64,000 bases of DNA from positions 10,894,494 through 10,958,493 of the forward strand of contig NC_064047.1 in assembly GCF_932526225.1 (NCBI RefSeq). Reading direction: 5' to 3'. Every line of letters begins with the position of its first letter. The first letter of the stretch is position 1. Shown one piece after another: positions 25,601-34,576 of this stretch. The notes beneath the pieces are model-generated. The model saw only the letters and a program-made list of their open reading frames with translations. It was not told where the DNA came from and did not search any database. This DNA is from Nematostella vectensis (lineage: Eukaryota > Cnidaria > Anthozoa > Actiniaria > Edwardsiidae). The position numbers were made by a program, and so were the translations under genes.

Positions 25601-28600
25601 GGAGGGTTGATATATAATGTCGCGACTGCCTAATCTCATATCTTTTAGAGTATTTGGTATTTTTTGCTGAAATTTTCAGGAAATGCTGCTGATATAATTG
25701 CCTTTATGATGAATGATTTAGATTTTCAATTTTACAAACTTCATTCAAGGGGAAATTTTTTGTCAACAATAATTGTGTAAAATGTGATTTCTTTAAAAAA
25801 ATCAAAGATTTAAAGAAAACAAATCATTCATTATGTAAAGCTATCTTATTTTAACAGAAAACAATAAAAACATACTAAAAAGCATACAATGCAGAGTCAT
25901 AAATAAGTTGGGCAGCAAGCCACGATGATTATAACGGCTCAAGTTAATTGGTTAATAATTAACTCACCAATAGTTAGATATTAATACAATTACGACCAAA
26001 TGAAAGCCCACTATTTGATGATTACATACATATATAACATGCCTGGTTAACTGCTTTGTGGAGCCTGTAACACTTTAACGAATATTGCACCACATTTTAC
26101 CCAATTTTGACTGTAATCCCGCCTTAAATGCACCCTAAATAATTTTTTTTTTCTCCACAATTTCTGAATAGTTGTTTGTGCCTGAGAAAGGTAACGTTTA
26201 CTTTGGGCTCCCTGTGGATTTGGAGGGAAAGAGTGCCACGCGCGCTTCACAATATTTATTTCCTTGTTGGTGAAAGTCAGGTTGTAACCTAAAGAAGGCA
26301 GGTACTAGTCTGCAGAAATATGTTTATAAAACAAAAAAATCTGCGTTGTCCTCAAATATCTTTTATTTACATATCTAACTGCCGACGCAGACCACAAGGT
26401 CAGACCACAAGGTTCCAGTGGTTTTCTTCCTAAATTATTTTAAGATCAGATAACACAATAGCTAAATAAACCCTATGTCGCAGGAGAAAATGATATTTCA
26501 GTGATCTTGTTACCGTCTGCGAAACAACAAACAAATCCGTGTTCTAGACAAACCGCGGATAATTTAAAAATTATACACTTCACGATTGGCTCAAACTCTA
26601 TCATAGCATCTAACCCTAAATAAAAGCATGACATGTAAAGAATTCGGAGACGTGCTTCACCATGACCGTAGGGGAACGGAGGCTGCTAAGTATTCACATT
26701 CACAGTGAAACAGTAAATTCATTTTTAGTCTGAATGCTCTTCTTGGAAATGATTGTGAATATTGAATCAGAAAATTGTAGTGAAACAAAACGAGATCATG
26801 TACGTTAATGATAATATAAGTGAACGCGAATTCTATTTTGAATGTAAACACTTATAGAAGCTTACCAGAATTGAGGTGTTCGTGAACGGTATGAAGTGCA
26901 ATATTCTATCTACCCAAACAAACTTACTTTCTGGAAATCTGGCTGAGTGTTACAATTGTATAAGCCTACCTTTATTTTATTTTATATGTAAATAAAATAA
27001 AGGTAGGCTCTCTAACGCACCAGCAATTTTGCTAAACGTGAACGATACAGTTCATTCGCAGCTGCGACGCAGGATAATGGAGACTTTAAACAGCAACAAG
27101 GACAATTGATTTGGGGATTTAAAAGCCGAATGTCAAAATGCATTCTGTCTGATAGATTTTCAACCGTTCTCCGTCCAACCACGACGTGAAATTCAAATGT
27201 TTACGGCTTGGAAGGACGGGGGCGGTTGGAGTATAAACTCATTTCTCCTTTGTTAGCTAGTGTAGAAATTAAGTTTTCGGTTAATTTATGTTTTTCCTGA
27301 GTAGTAAGCCTAGTAAATTTCATTTAATCTATACTTTGGGATTTATCGCCTTTAAAGTGTTTTTCTCGGTTACGCCGTCCTAGTCGTTGTCGCATCTTAG
27401 GCCTAGGACAAACGCCGTTCTTTTCATGTGCTATTCCAAATGCAAATGAACATAGAAATATCGAAATGCATATTCTTTGCATGCATATGTATTTACAAAG
27501 GTGCATGAAAAGAACGGCATCTGAACCAGGTCTTAAAGTCCCATATAACAAAATTCACGATATACAAACGACGTTGAAGCGAGTCGCCAGAAAGTGCGCA
27601 TGCGTAGTTGAAATAACTGTGGGAATGCTTAATTAGACAGAGAAAGCCATTAATTAAGTAGTATCAAGGAAATTATTGTTGAATCCGTTATGTTTATCTA
27701 TATTCAAATCGAAAATTAAGGCCTTTTTGTTTACTTTAAACGACGGCTATCCCACATGGCTTGCAATCTCTGAATAGAAAAGTTATAAATATGTTAACAA
27801 AATGACGTTGGTTGGGGTAGCGCTGGGAGTTCGACGAAAGCCTTCATGGTGCCTGTTGGACCGATATACTTGGCACACAGAGGATGGGGGCTGTCAGGGC
27901 TCGCGTAGTACTTCTGGGCTACCCTACTTTAACTATGCAATTATTGGTAATTGTATGGCCTCTGAGTGGTCATTTGATTACCCCAGCAGAAATTGCGAAA
28001 CACCCCCAATTTTTGCAGTCGGAATCAATCTCTCAAATGGCAGACACCGCGATTTCCCAAGGTAAACAAAGAGTTTTTAAAAATGGCAAATGACCGCTAA
28101 ATGTTTTATAGCGGGTTACCAAAAACCAACGGTTGAAAATCAGACATTTTTATTTTTTTAAAAAAGAGAGAGAGAGAGAGCAAATGCGAACTGGACGGGC
28201 TGAACGTTAGACATAAAAAAGTCACCAACGCGCTATCCGAAACCCCCCCTACAAAGACAAATCGAAAACGTTTCGGCTAGCGCGTCGGACAGTTCGTGCG
28301 CCACGTGGTAGTAGTTCAGAATACGCAACGTAACTTGATCGGGTTTTCTAATCAAACACGGAGAGCGCGTTGCAAAAAAGGTATATTTCAGCCAAATTAG
28401 AGGGAATTTTGCTGTTTATCATAAAAATTTAGCCTAATAAACTCTGTTCCCACCTACCTATGATATCCATAACAAGAGTTTATAGTACAAAATCCATCCA
28501 AAAAGAACTACAACACGAACAAACAGAAAAACGATAAACCAACCATAAGAGAACTTTGTGACATCGGCAGCTGAGAGAAAGCTCTCAAACACCACTCACC

Positions 28601-30273
28601 TATCTTCCTCTTTCTGGACCATCGCCCATCACTAGGATGTTGGCTGGTTCTAAAAAAACATCATCAGTCAAGTGTGATAATGGATAATGGATAAATTAAT
28701 GGATAAACAACAACAACCCCTCCATGAGACAGATTTTAAACTTCATTAAACTGTAATTTATTTATACCCCCCCCCCCCCCCCCCAAAAAAAAAAGTATAT
28801 CTTCTAGGGTATAAACTTTTGAACAGCTCTTTTCCCTTAGAGGGTGTTGAAGGATTTTTCTCATTCTGTTATCTATGTACTGTACGGTATTAGGGTAAAA
28901 TTCTAACAATTGCTGTTCTTTAGGGGTGTTAACGTTTTCCCCAATTTTGCTTTACCCATTTTCAAAAAATCTAATCGCATTCAATGGAGCTCAAATTTAA
29001 CCCGAATGTTTCTCAGTATATTAATTTCATTCTAAACAACGAAAAAAATAATCGAGGAAATTTTGGCGGCCAAAAAAGCAAAAAAGGTTAATTATCTTCA
29101 TTTTGAAAGTATCATATAGTCCCAGTAATAAAACTTGCGATCAACAAAACGGATTGCTTTCATCTTTGGTATGTTTATAGAAATAAAAGGTGGCTAAATA
29201 ACAATGGTAAACAAATCCTTGCCCCCATATGCATTTTTTCAGGGGCGAATTTTAAAGTAGGTAAATAACAGAGTGACTTAAATAAAAATACGCCAATATC
29301 TCAGAATTCTTCTTATAGATTTTAATAAAAATTCCTCTAAGTGTCAACCAAGGTCTGATATACAATATCCTATAGATAATGCTTTTTGGTACTGGTACCG
29401 TCTTCTTTTGAGCCTTTGATCCTCTGTGGTACTTGATGATGTGCTGTTAATGGTACCTCACAATAGTACATACCATATTATGAGTGGTTCTGTCACGCAG
29501 GAATAAGTCACACATGCAGTGAAGTGATATTTAGCATCTAGAAATTATATACTGATCGGCTGTCAGCTTATTGAAGTCCACGGAACAACTAAAAGCATTT
29601 TGTTTAGTTAACTTATCGCGGAAATATAAAACGCTCGCATAAAAATTGCTTCGCCAAGCAGTTCATATTTTTAGCAGATTGACCTTTTGCTCGGGAAACT
29701 TATGGGCGTACCGCGTCCCTTTTCAAGTGGTATTGGAGAACAGAGTTTTGAGCATTTGTTTTAGTCCTGTATCCGTTAACTACATAAGGAAAGTTAAGTC
29801 TGAGTTCACACAAGGTTTACTTTAAGTAAGCTTCAGACCTAACCGTCGGTAGAAATAGGTTTTAGTACATTTAAAGAGTTTGAGTGCAAAAATGATTGGA
29901 ATCTTGTCAATCATTATATTCTTGTGTGTATCTTGCCATGCGCACTAGCAGGGTAACAAGTTAGTGTGTGACATCCGTAGTCAGTAGCAACATGTAAACA
30001 TTACCTAAGTCACGGTAGCCCAAGGATAACCGACTGGCACACCCACATAGGAAGGTCGTCCCTCGGACACCCATTGGTTATCCAAACAGTGCTAAAAGCC
30101 CTTTGAGATGTCAGTGTCCACCATTTGTTTACCATTTGATTATGTTAGTACTGTAAGCTTACCCATAAATCATGTTCAGCAAAGTCAAAGAGAAGCCAGA
30201 CCTTCCTGTCTGAGTGGGAGAGGAAGACACATTGCAGAGAAATCACATTGGGGTGCTTTAGTTTTCGAAGCAG
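10598..30273 (-). CDS. CDK8: CDK8/CDK19 Mediator kinase, incomplete and disrupted
   Basis: Cyclin-C-dependent kinase of the nuclear Mediator kinase module. Minus-strand exons: 30163-30273 ([25 protein letters not shown]), 28600-28649 ([15 protein letters not shown]), 21780-21912 ([23 protein letters not shown]), 16909-17052 ([30 protein letters not shown]), 16398 to about 16464 (DWEDIRKMP), 15418-15490, 14805-14902 ([13 protein letters not shown]), 14639-14723 (IPYPKREFL), 13328-13423 and 10598-10765 (poly-Q tail, TAG). From DWEDIRK to the stop all phases close. Problems: no exon for the glycine-rich loop or HRDLK loop; exon 28600-28649 is 7 nt short against the family and ends in TAG; exon 21780-21912 has an extra G in a run at 21806-21809, after which ARHYTKAI is read in another frame; the junction 16909 to 16464 does not close in phase. 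It is either a decaying locus or a misassembled one. Confidence 0.85.
11600..13320. repeat. Degenerate repeat rich in GTCTGGTAGACCA words
   Basis: Intronic. Loosely repeated blocks with GTCTGGTAGACCA, ACAGAGTCCATCAGACC and TTTGTGTC(T/G)GACAGA recur on both sides of an inserted element (about 11,985-12,946). The words are partly self-complementary. No coding potential is seen. Confidence 0.6.
11985..12946. mobile_element. ~960-bp TIR element inserted in a degenerate repeat
   Basis: The left end has GATCCTGGGCGTCGCGAAGA; the right end, inverted, has GGGACCCAGGGCGACGCGGA. The flanking GTCTGGTAGACCA-type repeat continues on both sides, which suggests a later insertion. No transposase is seen. 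Confidence 0.55.
15540..15850. repeat. CAT/ATC-rich microsatellite with a 36-bp higher-order unit
   Basis: ATC/CAA trinucleotide tract in a CDK8 intron. About four copies of a 36-bp unit built on CATCATGTTCATCATCAAC occur at 15,650-15,800. All reading frames are open only because of the trinucleotide period. Confidence 0.85.
15863..16412 (-). repeat. 22-bp tandem array copied from the CDK8 DWEDIRK-exon splice donor
   Basis: About 25 copies of a 22-bp unit. On the minus strand the unit is GTGAGTACTTCAGGAAGTCA plus AA: the donor GTGAGT followed by the last 14-16 exon bases. The real junction is ...CTTCAGGAAGTCAAA|GTGAGTAC at 16398/16397. Nearly every unit recreates a full exon-end plus donor; a few carry TTAAG or TTACTT variants. 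Confidence 0.95.
16645..16960 (-). repeat. 65-bp tandem array copied from the CDK8 MGFP-exon splice donor
   Basis: Four extra copies (64-66 bp spacing, near 16,647, 16,712, 16,777 and 16,841) follow the true exon end at 16909. Each contains about 50 bases of exon ([15 protein letters not shown]-like codons) plus a GTAA or GTTA donor. The first two extra copies keep an open reading frame, which gives a minus-strand ORF repeating RIFTVMGFP; a 1-nt deletion in the third breaks the frame. Confidence 0.9.
17630..17977. repeat. 80-bp tandem repeat (four to five copies), interrupted by a TIR element
   Basis: The unit contains ACTGTCAAGGTGGCCACGGT and TTATTGGCCTTTTTCACAAA at 80-bp spacing (near 17,711, 17,791, 17,871 and 17,951). 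The last unit breaks at about 17,977 and resumes at 21,666-21,745, on the far side of the element 17,978-21,665. It is not visibly related to an exon. Confidence 0.85.
17978..21665. mobile_element. 3.7-kb unclassified TIR element
   Basis: Ends are inverted over about 20 bp: CATGGCCAGAAATACCGAAC at the left and GTTCGGTATTTCTGGCCATG at the right. It sits inside one unit of an 80-bp tandem repeat whose two halves flank it, which marks an insertion. The interior has a Ser-rich degenerate repeat (about 19,080-19,500), ORF fragments on the plus strand and an AATAAA near 20,234. No transposase family is recognised. Confidence 0.65.
18741..20144 (+). CDS. Putative gene fragments inside the TIR element, unrecognised
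   Basis: Plus-strand pieces look partly coding. An ATG near 18,747 opens [20 protein letters not shown] and stops soon after. Another frame at 18,821-19,048 reads [16 protein letters not shown] and [21 protein letters not shown] third piece, 19,993-20,144, follows a good acceptor (CATACCAG) and reads [17 protein letters not shown] to a TGA. A Ser/Glu-rich repeat separates them, and AATAAA follows. They may be exons of one decayed transposon gene or unrelated open frames. I do not recognise the family, and the exon structure is a guess. Confidence 0.25.
21904..22400 (-). repeat. ~61-bp tandem array copied from the CDK8 ADMGF-exon splice acceptor
   Basis: About eight copies lie immediately upstream (minus strand) of the exon starting at 21912. 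Each contains TTCACAG (or a TTTCACAG/TTTACAG variant) followed by CNGACATGGGTTTTGCGCGA-like sequence: the 3' splice site plus about 25-30 bases of exon. The real junction is TTCACAG|CTGACATGGG at 21913/21912. Copies are decayed by point changes. Confidence 0.9.
22957..26123 (+). mobile_element. TTAA-flanked DNA transposon with Mutator-like/Kolobok-type transposase
   Basis: Inverted termini: GGCGGGATTACAGTCAAAAT at 22957 and its complement ending at 26123 (TTTGACTGTAATCCCGCC). The flanks are TTAA at 22953-22956 and TTAA at 26124-26127, a 4-bp target-site duplication. The element is 3,167 bp with one two-exon transposase gene. TTAA duplications are known for piggyBac and Kolobok; the transposase is not piggyBac-like. 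Confidence 0.88.
23291..25432 (+). CDS. Mutator-like (Kolobok-type) DDE transposase, frameshifted
   Basis: DNA transposase encoded by the surrounding element. Exon 1 is 23291-23627 ([10 protein letters not shown], basic N-terminus, then [16 protein letters not shown]); the donor is GTGAGA, the acceptor TTTTCAG, and exon 2 starts at 23792. Motifs of the Mutator-like transposase family: [47 protein letters not shown] (Asp about residue 243); [11 protein letters not shown] (Asp about 337). Near 25100 one base is missing: the frame leaves NTQNP and ends at 25203, while the next frame continues [18 protein letters not shown] to a stop at 25432. The break falls by the expected acidic residue of the QNPNE/QEC motif, so the copy is probably inactive unless this is a sequence error. 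The repaired length would be about 658 aa. An AATAAA lies at 25863. Confidence 0.85.
26280..26345. repeat. Dispersed repeat, uninterrupted relative of the MITE site at 33,770-34,240
   Basis: Reads AAGAAGGCAGGTACTAGTCT, then AGAAATATGTTTATAAAAC and TCTGCGTTGTC. The same words in the same order flank the element at 33,801-34,224 (AAAAGGCAGGTATTGGCC, AGAAATATCGTTAAA ... AACTCTGCGTTGTTGTC). It therefore looks like an empty-site paralogue. Confidence 0.6.
26964..27008. repeat. Near-perfect short hairpin
   Basis: GCCTACCTTTATTTTATTT and its exact complement are separated by about 7 bp. It is intronic or intergenic, with no coding role seen. Confidence 0.8.
27410..27522. repeat. Foldback repeat of about 110 bp
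   Basis: GCCGTTCTTTTCATG near 27,413 and CATGAAAAGAACGGC near 27,505 are inverted around an A/T-rich centre with TGCATATG words. It is a small foldback element. Confidence 0.6.
28141..30162. other. CDK8 intronic DNA; expected HRD exon not found
   Basis: Apart from the 50-nt exon at 28600-28649, no coding sequence is seen on either strand. The CDK8 family needs about 45 codons here (end of the N-lobe hinge to HRDLK). I scanned the minus strand for Y-Q-I-L, H-Y-L-H and H-R-D-L codons flanked by splice sites and found none. A long C-tract plus A-tract is at 28,766-28,796. Confidence 0.5.
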
Positions 30274-31229
30274 CTACAACAGGGGGACATAGGGGGGGGG
30301 GGGGGGTAGAGGGAAGGGGGGTATTTTCAGCTTTCTTCTAATAATTTGGAATATCGTCTGTTTGTGCTAAGCACAAATGCTTAAAAGTGATCATTGGTGA
30401 CAAAAATGCATAATTGTGACACCGGTCAAGTGTTGGGCGTAAATCTTCTCATCTACGATGGGACTAGCATGCTAAACCATAAAAAGCCACTGGGCTGCTT
30501 GATTTTCTTCCACCACCGGGCAGGTTCGCAATCTTTGAGATCTTCCAATTCAGGTGCTTAGTATTTTGCCCTCTCTGTTTCCTTATTCAACCTGCAGGAA
30601 ATCAAGCCTACTGTGCTAAAATCATACTGACTGTTTACAATTACAACTACAGTATATAATAATAATAAATTACCGTAGCTGTTCTGAGTGCTTCTATACA
30701 ACTTCTATACTAAAAAATTTGAAATGAAAAATACAAATCTATACCCTCAAAAGATTTCAGAAAACAGCATATCTTGCTACCACAAAGCTTTCCAGATTGT
30801 TGGATTCTGATCAAGCATAGTCTGCGAAACAGGTTATCAAAAAGCACCCCAGACAGCTTCCAGAAAAGCTGTTATGTCGGACATAGCACTTGGCCAAAAA
30901 TAGGGAGATTCGGCTCCGAAATCTGCTCGCTATCTCCTCCATTTTTTCGTGCAACTACATAAGATCGGCTATTCCAACTTGGCTAACTAAGCTCGGCTTT
31001 TCCGCTTTTTGATGCATTTTTTTTCACAAGTTTTCCGTCTTTCACGAAACAGGTGCCTGTTGAGCAGGCTAAAACAAGCACTGAAGACAAATTGTAGAAC
31101 AAGCACTGGTGAATGTTGAGGCCACATATGTAATAACCTGCCACATTTGTTATAACGGCCACATTTGTAATAAGGTAGGCCACATTTGTAATAAACTATC
31201 CCATATCTCATAAAAGAAACAATATATGA

Positions 31230-31570
31230 CATCCAAACTAGGTAGGTGTCATGTAGGTGTCAAGGGGGGTGCAACTAGGTGGTCACGTGATATGTAACGT
31301 CATCCACGATGTCATTTTAAAATAAGAAATAAAAACATAAAAGATATGTCATGATAAACACATCGTCAGGCTGCCAAACATGCAAGATGTCATGCTAGTG
31401 TCAATAAGGTGAGACAAAACGGTCACATGATGTATGACGCCATTGACGACATCGAAATATTCATATCTCAAGTTGAAACATCGTCAGATATCCAAACATG
31501 TAGCGTCGGTAGGTGTTTAGGCAGATCAAAGAGATAGTAACGTGATGTGGGACTTTTTCGATAGCGACAC
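31230..31570. repeat. Degenerate ~120-bp tandem repeat
   Basis: Three diverged blocks share ATCCAAAC(A/T)(A/T)G, GATGTCATG/GTGTCAT and GGTCACGTGATATG-like words. Just before, about 31,105-31,200, GCCACATTTGTAATAA recurs four times. No gene is seen. Confidence 0.5.
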
Positions 31571-32651
31571 AAGTATTCATAAAGCCTGATATCAAAATAA
31601 CTGGAAAAAAATAATCAAAGTTCAGGTTTGGAGCTCTGCTTTTAGGCAGTGCCTCAAGATATCTGGTAAACAAGAAGAATTTGATTTTTCCAAGAGACAA
31701 GGAAGATGTAGCGACATAATGAATCAAAATGAAGTCATTGATTATGCAAACTGAAGTCATAAGGCAAACATCAAGGATCGCATCTTATCCAATAAAAGAA
31801 AGACTAATATGCTCTTGACAGCAAAATGCACTATATGACGAAATAAGTCATATCATGATAAAAACAAGGGCAATTCTGATAATTATAATCAACTTTTATT
31901 TTCTCAATCAATGTATCCCACCATTAATAGTAATTACAAATATTTCTTAATAAAGTAACAATCATTTTAACTCAATAACAATAAAACGCATGCCTTATCA
32001 TGTCATAAGTATGATAGCAGGTGATTACAATGATACGAGTGTCCATCTGCATTACATATGCGCCAATCTATCTCAGGCGAAAAATTTTTTTTTAGACACA
32101 TACAGCTCGCTATCAATTATCTTTCCGTGGGTTGTGCGGTTTTTTTCGCTGGTTAGTGATCTAAAAACACCGATTGACACTTTCTAACGCTCTTTCATGG
32201 GCTGCAAGCGATGGCTATAATAGCACCCTAAAAGATACCGCTAGGTAAAAAAATCTGGGCATTCTCATTTTCACCCCTAAAAGATACCCAAGGCTCCAAA
32301 CTTACAGCCTATAAGACCCCCCCCCCCTCCCCCCGGGCGATGGTCCCGCCTATAGAGTTAGCATAGAGTTGTCACTTGAGAGATTACATTTAAGGCATTG
32401 GATCATGGGGTGCGCTCTGTGATTCTGCTATTTCTTAGGGTTAAAAACACCTTCAAACACGCCCAATTCTCCATCTTTTTTTAATGGGAGCCCCCTCCCT
32501 CCCTGTTTTCAGCTTATTAAATCTCGTCAGCACTTTTTCAAGTCGCTCGTCATACTCTTTTTTATCTCTTCCATATAGAGCAGGGCTGACTTTATTCTTT
32601 TCTGGAAATGTTGCAATATGCTGAAGTTATCTCAAATGGTACTGGCAAACA

Positions 32652-33040
32652 AGGGAGCACGGCAGAATGTGTTCCTATTTAACGCGCGATTGATATTACT
32701 ACAAAAGTAAACCACTTTGTTATGTAACACCTCATGTGTGTTTGTTCTGTAAGGGGAGTCATCACTGGCGCTGTTGGGGGTGTTGTTCGTTTCATAGGTT
32801 ACAGACCGCTCGAAGATATCGGATCCGCGTAGTATCGGCACGAAGTACCGACGAAAGATGCACGAAGTGCACCACGAGCCTCTATCCTCTATCCTCGGAA
32901 AGGATTCGGGCATTATATGAACAAAGACCCTGTTGACAAACATAATCCACTTCATAATCCGAGCCCTACACCCCAACAACGTTTATTTTCGTAATAATAT
33001 ATCGCGCGTTTAAATAGGAATACATTCTGCCGTGCTCCCT
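32652..33040. mobile_element. ~390-bp MITE-like element
   Basis: Left end AGGGAGCACGGCAGAATGTG and right end CATTCTGCCGTGCTCCCT are inverted over at least 35 bp, including ATTTAAACGCGCGAT-like sequence. Interior ORFs on both strands look accidental. Located between CDK8 and AP180. Confidence 0.8.
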
Positions 33041-33800
33041 GACAACTTCAACTGGTAACTGTAACAAAATATCTTAAAATAAGTTAACGTTGTCAGCAAT
33101 AACGACGTCTTTTGCAAGCTCTATCTCAAAAAAAAAGACTGTTTGCATCCAGCTTTGAGAAGATTTTCGCTCAACTTATATGAGCAAGAATATCATCTAC
33201 CAAAGGAGTTATGAGGCCTTCACGTATAACTTGGTCATTGAGCCTTTTGAGGTCGACAAATCTATCATCAACATTTTGATCCGGACACTTAGTTCTTCTG
33301 GTGTCGTCGGAACTTGTAGTCTGCGTCGACAGTTAAATATAAAAGTGGACAACCATGCAACAATGCAGATTTGGTTTTCTTAGAACGATAGGAAGAAAAC
33401 CACCGGACAGAGTCTATCTGCTGGTGTGGGTCGGATTTTGTGGTCTACGTCGACAGTTGAAAACATATACAAACTTAAATTACTAAACGGTGTTAAAAAA
33501 AAAAAAAGCAACCGCGACTCCATCCGCAAAACAAGAGAAACCACACTGATAGCTCGCGCTGGTACCTGAACCCGCTGGCCTCAACCGGCGTGAATAAGAA
33601 GCCGTTTAGTAATTCACACCCTCCTATTTATCATCATCCACTATTTCCCTTAAGTTACTCCTTACTCAATTACTATTTTTTTTTCTTTTTTAAGTAAATC
33701 ATCAATGAACTTTGTACATATAACTAGCTGTAACATGCCACTGTGATTCCTTTATGACCTGAAAAAGGCAGGTATTGGCCTAGAAATATCGTTAAAAAAA

Positions 33801-34224
33801 TGTGGACTTTAAAAGCACACTAGCATACACACATTGACGAGTCCTTATTAGGACTCGTCAGCATGGCATAGCCGGTTTGCCTCAGTTAAACTTCATCGGC
33901 AAAAAAACTGGAGGGCGACTTCGACTCGAACGAAGTGCTTTAAACCACAGCTTAGATCCATGTGGGATCTAGAGCTGCGACCGGGCTAGCGTGATGCCAA
34001 TTGTGCGGATCACCATGCGACCTTTGCTAGTCTAAAACTCCGTCGGATAGCCAAACTATCCTTGCGAAACTATCCTATCCGGCTATGCCATGCTGACGAG
34101 TCCTAATAAGGACGAAACAGATATCCATGGTTGCCGAACTGCACGGGTAATAGACTGTGCTAGCGTCCCGTCTTGGCCCGACTGGTGCCAATGTGTGTAT
34201 GCTAGTGTGCTTTTAAAGTCCACA
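33801..34224. mobile_element. ~424-bp TIR element with nested internal inverted repeats
   Basis: Termini TGTGGACTTTAAAAGCACAC and GTGTGCTTTTAAAGTCCACA are exact inverts and continue through ACTAGCATACACACATTG. A second inverted pair inside (GGACTCGTCAGCATGGCATA at about 33,852 and its complement at about 34,086) brackets a core with a tRNA B-box-like GTTCGAGTC on the minus strand. It interrupts a dispersed repeat whose uninterrupted form is at 26,280. Confidence 0.8.
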
Positions 34225-34576
34225 GTTAAACAAAAACTCTGCGTTGTTGTCGACTTTTTCGTATCTTTGAGGTGGCGCATTTTTAACAAATGCCACGTTT
34301 AAAGCAAGAATTATCGATGAATTCGAGATTCAGCATGTTCGAAAAGAAGAAAAATACATTATCATCGTGAATTCAAAATCTCGATGTTGCGAAGAGAATC
34401 CCTCTCAAAAAGCGCGCCGCAAGTCACGTGACCACAAAGTGAACCCTTGATCACGTGATGTGACACACGCCGCCATCTTGAATCTCGCGGTGTTGCGGAG
34501 TTCGGTGTGCAACTGGATCGGCGTTCTCGTCTCTAAATCCGCAAATTCACTCAATATATCGGTTTCAAAACACACA

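Noticed and set aside
27802-28093. Plus-strand ORFs of 87 and 69 codons
   Set aside because: Two overlapping frames with no domain, no splice sites and no flanking gene signals.
32632-32979. Minus-strand 115-aa ORF
   Set aside because: It lies inside a short inverted-repeat element that has no other coding signs.
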